Under the pieces are notes generated by a model. It saw nothing but the letters and a program-made list of their open reading frames with translations, did not search any database and was not told where the DNA came from. The position numbers and the translations under genes were made by a program. Shown here in pieces: positions 1 to 4,599 of a DNA stretch of 6,781 nucleotides. The DNA is taken from positions 70,990-77,770 of the forward strand of contig CP070660.1 in the NCBI GenBank assembly GCA_020355145.1, read 5' to 3'. The stretch's first letter is position 1. Every line of letters begins with the position of its first letter. The DNA comes from Deltaproteobacteria bacterium (GTDB taxonomy: Bacteria; Desulfobacterota; DSM-4660; Desulfatiglandales; B25-G16).

Positions 1-1
1 G

Positions 2-1186
2 CCCAGTTTTGTAGCTGTTAACAATACGATTGCAAGGGACGAGTCTATTGTTCGAAAGGGGCATGAAAGGGTCCTCCGGGCCAGGTTGGCTGATGCGGAT
101 TTCTTCTTTAGGGAGGACAGAAAAAGGCCTCTTGAGGACCGGCTGGAGGATTTAAAGGCGGTTATCTATCAGGCCGAGCTGGGGACCTCCTTTGCCAAGG
201 TGCAACGGTTTACCAAACTGGCCGAATACCTGGCTGAAAGGATAACGCCAGAAGTGATAGATGATGTCAGGCTCGCAGCGAGGCTATGTAAATGTGATCT
301 GGTTACCGAGATGGTGACAGAGTTCCCATCCCTCCAGGGTATAATGGGTGAGATATATGCCAGACTTGATGGACATCCGGCGGATGTCTGTGTGGCTATC
401 TCAGATCATTATCTACCTGTTCAGGCAGATAGCAGACTCCCCGGATCCCTTATCGGGTCAATTGTAGGCCTGGCAGATAGGATGGACACCATCGTAGGAT
501 GTTTTGCAATTGGCCTGGAGCCTACCGGAACAGCAGATCCCTATGCACTCAGGCGACAGACCCTTGGTATTATCAGGCTTATTAGAGATAGAAAGATTAC
601 TATCTCCCTGCCGGATTTTGTCAGTAGATCAGGCTCTATTCTGAATGAGGCCATTTCATTTGACGTCCAAGAGATTGTTAATAAGGTGATTAACTTTATA
701 AGGGATCGGTTTAGGAATATGTTGTTGTCTGAAGGTATTGCGCAGGCTCTGATCGACGCGGTAATCACGGTGGATTTTCACCTCCTGAACCAGTTAGAGG
801 AAAGGATTGCAGCGCTCAAGAGATTTAGAGACCTTTCTAAGGACTTTGACCGGTTAGCCACTGCCTCTAAACGGATCATGAACATAATAAGGGGTTTTGA
901 GGGCACCAACAGGGTAAATCCTGACTACTTTGAGGACAAGAGTGAAGAGGATTTATGGAAGACATTTCAGTTACTAGAGGATAGGGTAAGGAAGGAGATA
1001 GACAGAGAGAATTACCTTGAGGCATTGAATCTAATGGCCAAATTAAGTGTGCCTGTGGATGAATTCTTTTCTCAGGTAATGGTCATGGCAGAAGACAAAA
1101 GGGTAAGGGAAAACCGCCTTGGACTACTGAAAGGGATAAATCAGTTCTTTCTTCAAGTAGCCGATTTTTCTAGATTTGCCATTTAG
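2..1186 (+). CDS. glyS: Glycine--tRNA ligase beta subunit, C-terminal part (5' truncated by window)
   Basis: This is the beta subunit of the bacterial alpha2beta2 glycyl-tRNA synthetase, which charges tRNA-Gly in the cytoplasm. The reading frame is open from base 2, so the true start lies to the left. About 394 residues are visible, against roughly 690 for the full family, so the N-terminal 40-45% is missing. The first visible residues, FVAVNNT followed by VRKGHERVLRARLADADFFF, are a GlyS hallmark. Next come the helical segment with LCKCDLVTEMVTEFPSLQG and the DPYALRRQTLGIIRLI block. The C-terminal helical, DALR-like anticodon-binding region has SKDFDRLATASKRI and the closing VDEFFSQVMVMAEDKRVREN...FLQVADFSRFAI. 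All are typical of the family, and no frameshift is seen. An in-frame TTG at base 86 is internal and not the start. glyQ (alpha subunit) is expected upstream, outside the window. The TAG stop overlaps the stop of convergent mltA. Identification is very secure. Confidence 0.97.
   Translation, partial: PSFVAVNNTIARDESIVRKGHERVLRARLADADFFFREDRKRPLEDRLEDLKAVIYQAELGTSFAKVQRFTKLAEYLAERITPEVIDDVRLAARLCKCDLVTEMVTEFPSLQGIMGEIYARLDGHPADVCVAISDHYLPVQADSRLPGSLIGSIVGLADRMDTIVGCFAIGLEPTGTADPYALRRQTLGIIRLIRDRKITISLPDFVSRSGSILNEAISFDVQEIVNKVINFIRDRFRNMLLSEGIAQALIDAVITVDFHLLNQLEERIAALKRFRDLSKDFDRLATASKRIMNIIRGFEGTNRVNPDYFEDKSEEDLWKTFQLLEDRVRKEIDRENYLEALNLMAKLSVPVDEFFSQVMVMAEDKRVRENRLGLLKGINQFFLQVADFSRFAI
1183..1186. 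other. Overlapping convergent stop codons (glyS TAG / mltA TAA)
   Basis: The four bases TTAG contain the TAG stop of glyS on the plus strand (1184-1186) and, read on the other strand, the TAA stop of mltA (1183-1185). There is no spacer for a conventional terminator between the genes, so transcripts must overlap or end inside the opposing gene. Confidence 0.95.
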
Positions 1187-2385
1187 GAATCTGGTTTTTT
1201 CACCAGAAAATATAGCTCCCCTTTGTCTTTAAGGTGACCTGCAGCCAACTCCGCATATGGGTCACTGCCCCAAAAGATGTCTGCCCGGCCTGCGCCCTTT
1301 ATAGCCCCTCCAGTATCTTGATTCAAGAGGAACCGGGAAAATGGGGTCCATTCAGCTATATCCCCATCCTTTGCCATAATCGGTTTCTGGCAGCGAATAT
1401 ATACCAGGGCGCCTTTTGGAAAAAGCACGTTGTCAAGGGCCAGAGACCTTCCAGGTGTCAAAGGAACACCGATATTTCCGAGGGGCCCGTTATCAAGAAA
1501 TCTGAAAAAGACGTAGGATGGATTATAATTCAATATCTCCTCTTTGATATCCGGGTGGTCATCAAGATAAGACCTGATGGTCTGAAGGGATAAATTATCA
1601 CTCTCAATGTATCCCTTGTCTATCATATACCCCCCTATGCTCTTGTAAGGGTGTCCATTTGAGGCACTATAACCAACCCTGATCTTCTCTCCATTGGGTA
1701 ATCTTATGATACCTGAACCCTGAATCTGTAATATGGCTATATCCAGGGGATCCTTTAACCAGGCGATCTCCAACCCTTGCCCTTCTAAAACCCTTCCCTC
1801 GGCTATATCCCTCCTTGTATAATAAGGGATAAGCCTCTGACCATCTACTCTGGCCGTAATGTACTCCCCATGGAATCTAGGGCGGAAGAGTCCCAAATCA
1901 ATCCTGAGTAGATCATCTGGCCTTTTGTAGATCGGATATAGGTGTATAGAATCAGGCTCAAGATTCCCATTGATGATTGGCTCAAAATACCCAGTAAAAA
2001 GGACCTTCTTGCTTCCACGACGGCCGGCTGCCTTGTATAGGAAAAATCTCTTTCGTAACTCCCTGTTAAATTTCTTAATATTGGAATTCTGCCTGGTAAT
2101 TAGTAAAAAGGTCCTTAAAGAGTCCCGGATATGTTCAACGGTAAATTTATCAGGCCCATAGGTAAAGACTTTATTATCCTCCAGCCGGTTCAGGTATTCG
2201 AGACTCCTTTCTATAGCCATATCAAGGGAATCCTTGTCCATGTCGTCCTGGAATTCCGGCCAAAAATGCCTCACCCTTTGAAGGGCCCTGGCTGGCTCCT
2301 TGACCTCTTTTTTGACCAAAGGGTAGCAACCACCAATAATAAGGAGGATTACTGCGGCTGAAACATAGCGGTAGGTGAGAAACAT
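1183..2385 (-). CDS. mltA: Membrane-bound lytic murein transglycosylase A (lipoprotein)
   Basis: The 400-residue product is a MltA-family lytic transglycosylase. Such enzymes cleave the MurNAc-GlcNAc bond of peptidoglycan to give 1,6-anhydro-MurNAc ends. The N-terminus has a short basic start, a hydrophobic stretch and lipobox IGGC, with the lipidated Cys at residue 20. Tyr at +2 (no Asp retention signal) fits outer-membrane sorting. The MltA domain starts around residue 127 (LFTGYFEP at 130-136) and continues through LDIAILQIQGSG and GYSASNGHPYKSIG (about 214-251). The C-terminal 3D/double-psi barrel holds QDTGGAIKG and RADIFWG (356-373). By family knowledge, Asp369 in ADIFWG is the probable equivalent of the E. 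coli catalytic Asp308, and Asp357 matches the DxGG aspartate. Length is close to the usual 360-400. The ATG at 2385 was chosen because it directly precedes a complete lipoprotein signal. Its Shine-Dalgarno is weak: AAGG only 2 bases before the ATG. The gene diverges from lpxC and converges on glyS. Confidence 0.95.
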   Translation of the reverse strand: MFLTYRYVSAAVILLIIGGCYPLVKKEVKEPARALQRVRHFWPEFQDDMDKDSLDMAIERSLEYLNRLEDNKVFTYGPDKFTVEHIRDSLRTFLLITRQNSNIKKFNRELRKRFFLYKAAGRRGSKKVLFTGYFEPIINGNLEPDSIHLYPIYKRPDDLLRIDLGLFRPRFHGEYITARVDGQRLIPYYTRRDIAEGRVLEGQGLEIAWLKDPLDIAILQIQGSGIIRLPNGEKIRVGYSASNGHPYKSIGGYMIDKGYIESDNLSLQTIRSYLDDHPDIKEEILNYNPSYVFFRFLDNGPLGNIGVPLTPGRSLALDNVLFPKGALVYIRCQKPIMAKDGDIAEWTPFSRFLLNQDTGGAIKGAGRADIFWGSDPYAELAAGHLKDKGELYFLVKKPDS

Positions 2386-2435
2386 AGCCTTAATATTAGA
2401 TCTAAATTCTTTCTAAATACAAGCAAAAAAGCATA

Positions 2436-2448
2436 TGATATTGTATCA
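2436..2448. promoter_or_regulatory. Short dyad TGATA-ttg-TATCA, possible operator
   Basis: A perfect 5-bp inverted repeat around a 3-base centre lies 51 bases upstream of the mltA start. It is where an operator or promoter for mltA would be expected. It resembles an FNR/CRP-family half-site (TTGAT/ATCAA), but the spacing is off by one, so I assign no regulator. Dyads this short are common in AT-rich DNA. Confidence 0.25.
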
Positions 2449-2463
2449 ATCAGACACAAAAGA

Positions 2464-2481
2464 TGTGTTAAATTTAACACA
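2464..2481. promoter_or_regulatory. Perfect 18-bp palindrome, probable operator or enhancer site
   Basis: TGTGTTAAATTTAACACA is identical to its own reverse complement over all 18 bases. It has no loop and no T tract, so it looks like a binding site for a dimeric DNA-binding protein rather than a terminator. Outer TGTG/CACA halves are reminiscent of CRP-superfamily sites, but the regulator cannot be named from sequence. It lies 79 bases from the mltA start and about 135 bases before the start site predicted for the sigma-54 candidate at 2592-2607. That distance is normal for an enhancer-binding-protein site. Confidence 0.55.
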
Positions 2482-2591
2482 CTAATAGGGAAGGTAAACA
2501 GATATAGAAGTTACCTTTATCTCAAAATTTGATATTAATTACAATTGGTTAACTATATGAAAACGTTCCTTTTGAGGACCTTTTTATTCAA

Positions 2592-2607
2592 TGGCATATT
2601 ATTTGCT
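2592..2607 (+). promoter_or_regulatory. Candidate sigma-54 (-24/-12) promoter upstream of lpxC
   Basis: TGGCATATTATTTGCT matches the sigma-54 consensus TGGCACRNNNNTTGCW at every defined position except the sixth (T for C). The key GG and GC dinucleotides are separated by exactly 10 bases, as RpoN requires. Transcription would start near 2618 and give a leader of about 230 bases before lpxC, running through the hairpins at 2650-2671 and 2686-2774. The target could be lpxC or a short leader RNA. A single match in AT-rich DNA can occur by chance, so this remains a prediction. Confidence 0.5.
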
Positions 2608-2649
2608 ATGTTAAAATACTCTGAGAAACTTACTGCGTCAAAATGAAGA

Positions 2650-2671
2650 AATTAGGGGCTTCGCCTCAATT
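2650..2671 (+). repeat. Compact hairpin in the lpxC upstream region
   Basis: AATT, a bulged A, and GGGGC pair across a TTC loop with GCCTC and AATT, giving 9 base pairs including one G-U. No T tract follows, so it is not a standard terminator. It sits immediately to the left of the long inverted repeat and downstream of the predicted sigma-54 start, so it would be part of the leader RNA. Confidence 0.5.
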
Positions 2672-2685
2672 GTAGTATGGGGGCA

Positions 2686-2774
2686 ATGGAGTCCTGGAGT
2701 AATGGGTTTAAACTAATAAACAAATAATTCTTTCCGCTTCTACTATCCAATACTCCAGTACTCCAACACTCCAT
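2686..2774. repeat. Long imperfect inverted repeat with 8-base internal periodicity
   Basis: The left arm (2686-2705) pairs with the right arm (2755-2774) at 17 of 20 positions: ATGGAGT with ACTCCAT, TGGAGTA with TACTCCA, and TGG with CCA, interrupted by one 2-base and one 1-base mismatch. The loop is about 49 bases. Each arm is itself an array of 8-base units. On the right these are CAATACTC, CAGTACTC and CAACACTC (2748-2771). On the left, read on the minus strand, they are CATTACTC and CAGGACTC. Two further 8-base units in the loop (AAACTAAT, AAACAAAT; 2710-2725) keep the same period. This looks like a dispersed intergenic repeat or MITE-like palindromic element with no coding capacity. Confidence 0.7.
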
Positions 2775-2837
2775 CATGCGGTGTGAATGGCATAAATCAG
2801 TCGCCATCAATAGAAAATCCAAGCTATTTTATTACCC

Positions 2838-2845
2838 AAGGGGAG
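2838..2845 (+). promoter_or_regulatory. Strong ribosome binding site of lpxC
   Basis: AAGGGGAG, 4 bases before the ATG at 2850, is the best Shine-Dalgarno in the window and fixes the lpxC start. Confidence 0.85.
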
Positions 2846-2849
2846 TGAT

Positions 2850-3779
2850 ATGGATTTAAGACAGCAGACAGTGGCAGAGGACATAAGTTGCGCAGGAATA
2901 GGTCTTCACTCTGGCAAAAAGGTGAAACTTACCATAAAACCAACGCTGCCGAACAGTGGTATAACCTTTGAACGCCTTGATGTATCTCCTGATTGTAGTG
3001 TTAAGGCCTCTTTTGATAATGTAATCGCCACGAATATGGCTACCACTATTGGCTTTAATGGATATAGTATCTCCACAATAGAGCACCTTATGGCTGCCTT
3101 TTTCGGCATGGGTATAGATAATGCCTTGGTGCAGATTGATGGTGAAGAGGTCCCCATTATGGATGGAAGCTCTGCCCCTTTTGTATTTCTCCTTAAAAAT
3201 GCAGGGGTTACCGTACAAGATAATACCAAGAGGTTTGTACTTGTAAAAAGGCCGGTCAAGATTCAGGATGGCAATCGATCCGTCCACCTCTATCCAGCCA
3301 ATGAGTTGAAGATAACGTATAAGATCGACTTTGATCACCCCTTGATAAAAAATCAGGCCTATGAGATATCCTTTTCACAATCTACCTTCATCCAAGAGAT
3401 TAGCAAGGCACGGACATTTGGTTTTTTGAAGGACGTTCAGACGCTAAAGAACAATGGATTGGCAAGGGGTGGGTCACTGGATAATGCTATTGTCATGGAT
3501 GAATTCAAGGTCTTAAATGAGGATGGCCTGAGGTATAGAAACGAGTTTGTAAGACATAAGATCCTTGATTTCATAGGTGATTTAGCCATCCTTGGTCCTA
3601 TAATAATTGGACATTTTGTGGTAGAAAGATCAGGGCATTCCTTGAACCAAAAATTGCTCAAGACATTTATGGCGCAGGAGGACTACTGGGAGGAAGTCCG
3701 ATTTAGCAGTAAAGAAGAGTGCGGGAAGATAAAGGTCAAGATACCATCCTTTGGCGCCCTTGATTTGGTCTCTGCGTGA
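2850..3779 (+). CDS. lpxC: UDP-3-O-acyl-N-acetylglucosamine deacetylase
   Basis: LpxC is the zinc-dependent cytoplasmic enzyme that removes the acetyl group from UDP-3-O-acyl-GlcNAc, the committed step of lipid A synthesis. The 309-residue length agrees with E. coli LpxC (305). Family signatures are complete. Near the N-terminus is QQTVAEDISCAGIGLHSGKKV. Glu78 (general base) and zinc ligand His79 lie in STIEHLMAAFFGMGIDN. ARTFGF (187-192) is followed by GLARGGSLDNAIV (203-215). Zinc ligands His236 and Asp240 lie in RHKILDFIGDL, and His263 lies in SGHSLNQKLLKTF. The ATG at 2850 is supported by a strong Shine-Dalgarno. The gene stands outside the cell-division cluster where many proteobacteria keep lpxC. 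It is followed after 245 bases by the DUF4390/kinase unit and preceded by a region with a sigma-54-type promoter match. No anomalies in catalytic residues are seen. Confidence 0.98.
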   Translation: MDLRQQTVAEDISCAGIGLHSGKKVKLTIKPTLPNSGITFERLDVSPDCSVKASFDNVIATNMATTIGFNGYSISTIEHLMAAFFGMGIDNALVQIDGEEVPIMDGSSAPFVFLLKNAGVTVQDNTKRFVLVKRPVKIQDGNRSVHLYPANELKITYKIDFDHPLIKNQAYEISFSQSTFIQEISKARTFGFLKDVQTLKNNGLARGGSLDNAIVMDEFKVLNEDGLRYRNEFVRHKILDFIGDLAILGPIIIGHFVVERSGHSLNQKLLKTFMAQEDYWEEVRFSSKEECGKIKVKIPSFGALDLVSA

Positions 3780-3845
3780 ATGATGCTCCCATAATTCTGC
3801 GCTTCTTCTCAGGCCTCTTCGCCCTCTGATATCCATCATTTTTTT
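3779..3845 (+). terminator. Possible terminator after lpxC
   Basis: AATGATG at the lpxC stop (3779-3785) pairs with CATCATT (3834-3840), which runs into seven consecutive T (3839-3845). The loop is long (48 bases) and contains a small GGC/GCC hairpin. Position and T tract suit a factor-independent terminator, but the weak AT-rich stem and long loop make it uncertain. Confidence 0.35.
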
Positions 3846-3892
3846 GGCGTTACAACCTTATCTCAATCTAGGCACATTCCAATTATAAAGTC

Positions 3893-3921
3893 TTGCAATC
3901 ATCCTTCCTTTTTTCTATGAT
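3893..3921 (+). promoter_or_regulatory. Candidate sigma-70 promoter for the DUF4390/kinase unit
   Basis: TTGCAA (3893-3898, 4 of 6 to the -35 consensus) and TATGAT (3916-3921, 5 of 6 to the -10 consensus) are separated by exactly 17 bases. Transcription would start near 3928, after the possible lpxC terminator, giving a leader of about 97 bases. Confidence 0.45.
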
Positions 3922-3983
3922 ACCAAAATCATTATAAAATAGTCTTTTAAAGATCTTTCAAGATATCTTTGGAATCTTATATG

Positions 3984-4012
3984 TGGTAGAGGGCAAGTGG
4001 GGGCCTTTACCA
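3984..4012 (+). promoter_or_regulatory. Leader hairpin directly before the Shine-Dalgarno of the DUF4390 gene
   Basis: TGGTAGAGG (3984-3992) pairs with CCTTTACCA (4004-4012) over 9 base pairs, one of them G-U, around an 11-base purine-rich loop. The AGTAGGT Shine-Dalgarno (4014-4020) starts one base after the stem, 4 to 5 bases ahead of the ATG. Such a stem could modulate ribosome access, but there is no match to a known riboswitch class. Confidence 0.4.
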
Positions 4013-4024
4013 AAGTAGGTTAGG

Positions 4025-4594
4025 ATGCTAAAGAAGGGTTTTCATTGTGCTGTGGGTATCTTTGTTTTTTTCTTTATCTCTCCTACAGCTTCCTTGGCAA
4101 AAAACGAGGCCCGCCTGTCAGATATAATTGTCACTAATACCCGGGATGATCTACTTGCCTACTTTAATGTAAGAGATTGTTTTACTGAGGAGATGAACAA
4201 TGCCATCATGAATGGGATCTCAACCAAGTTTATCTTTATTGTCAAGCTATATGAGGTCAGGAATGCATGGTTTGATCGCAAGATAGCAGATATTAAGTTA
4301 ACGCATACCATAGAATATAATAGTTTGAAGAATGAATTTAACCTCTCTTTGCCAGAACAGAATAATAAAGAGGTAAAGACTAAGGATTTTGATGAGGCGA
4401 AGAAGTTAATGGCAGACGTAGTCGCCTTAGAGGTGGCCAGGCTTGATGAGCTTAAAAGAGGACTCATTTATCAGTTACGAATGAAGGCAGAGCTTGACAA
4501 GATTGAATTGCCCTTTTATCTAAACTATGTCTTCTTCTTTCTATCCCTTTGGGATTTTGAGACTGACTGGTATTCAGTGATCTTCAGGTATTAA
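4025..4594 (+). CDS. DUF4390 domain-containing exported protein
   Basis: This 189-residue protein of unknown biochemical function resembles DUF4390 (PF14334) proteins. The N-terminus has basic residues (KK), a hydrophobic core (about 9-20) and the site ASLA-K after residue 25, a typical Sec signal peptide. The mature part of about 164 residues should be periplasmic. It has a beta-rich first half (LSDIIVTNTRDDLLAYFNVRDCF), a WFDRKIADIKLTHTIEYN core, and a helical middle (121-146). The C-terminus is aromatic: LPFYLNYVFFFLSLWDFETDWY, where W-x-F-x-T-D-W-Y is the family's most recognisable ending. The C-terminal hydrophobic patch may contact the membrane. AGTAGGT precedes the ATG at good spacing. 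The stop lies only 5 bases before the kinase start, so the two genes are almost certainly co-transcribed. Family assignment is from memory of its motifs; a periplasmic role with the kinase is inference. Confidence 0.85.
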   Translation: MLKKGFHCAVGIFVFFFISPTASLAKNEARLSDIIVTNTRDDLLAYFNVRDCFTEEMNNAIMNGISTKFIFIVKLYEVRNAWFDRKIADIKLTHTIEYNSLKNEFNLSLPEQNNKEVKTKDFDEAKKLMADVVALEVARLDELKRGLIYQLRMKAELDKIELPFYLNYVFFFLSLWDFETDWYSVIFRY

Positions 4595-4599
4595 GGCCG

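Larger units (their letters stand above)
2386..2849. other. Divergent intergenic region between mltA and lpxC
   Basis: This 464-base AT-rich stretch has no convincing gene. From left to right it contains a TGATA/TATCA dyad (2436-2448), an 18-bp perfect palindrome (2464-2481), a sigma-54-type promoter match (2592-2607), a compact hairpin (2650-2671) and a long imperfect inverted repeat with an 8-base internal period (2686-2774). A small 5-bp hairpin, ATGGC/GCCAT (2787-2807), and the lpxC ribosome binding site follow. It must contain the promoters of both flanking genes. I could not find a good sigma-70 promoter for mltA. Confidence 0.85.

Noticed and set aside
1190..1207. TCTGGT/ACCAGA stem with a T-rich loop just past the glyS stop
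   Set aside because: The Ts are in the loop, not after the stem, and the stem is only 6 bp. It is also coding for the last residues of mltA, so it is not a credible terminator.
2529..2559. TTGATA ... TATATG as a sigma-70 promoter for lpxC
   Set aside because: The spacer is 19 bases and the match is moderate in very AT-rich DNA; the sigma-54 match slightly downstream is far more specific.
2557..2646. Possible 29-codon reading frame beginning MKTFLLRTFLFNGILF in the mltA/lpxC spacer
   Set aside because: It has no Shine-Dalgarno, overlaps the sigma-54 promoter match, and resembles chance coding in AT-rich DNA. It could only be rescued by conservation or ribosome profiling.
2748..2771. Three 8-base tandem units considered as a mini CRISPR or iteron array
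   Set aside because: Units are only 8 bases, degenerate and without spacers; no cas or replication genes are nearby. They fit better as part of the inverted-repeat element.
2856..3338. 160-codon open frame on the minus strand inside lpxC
   Set aside because: It is an antisense shadow: lpxC in the other strand has complete catalytic motifs and a strong ribosome binding site, while this frame shows no recognisable domain.
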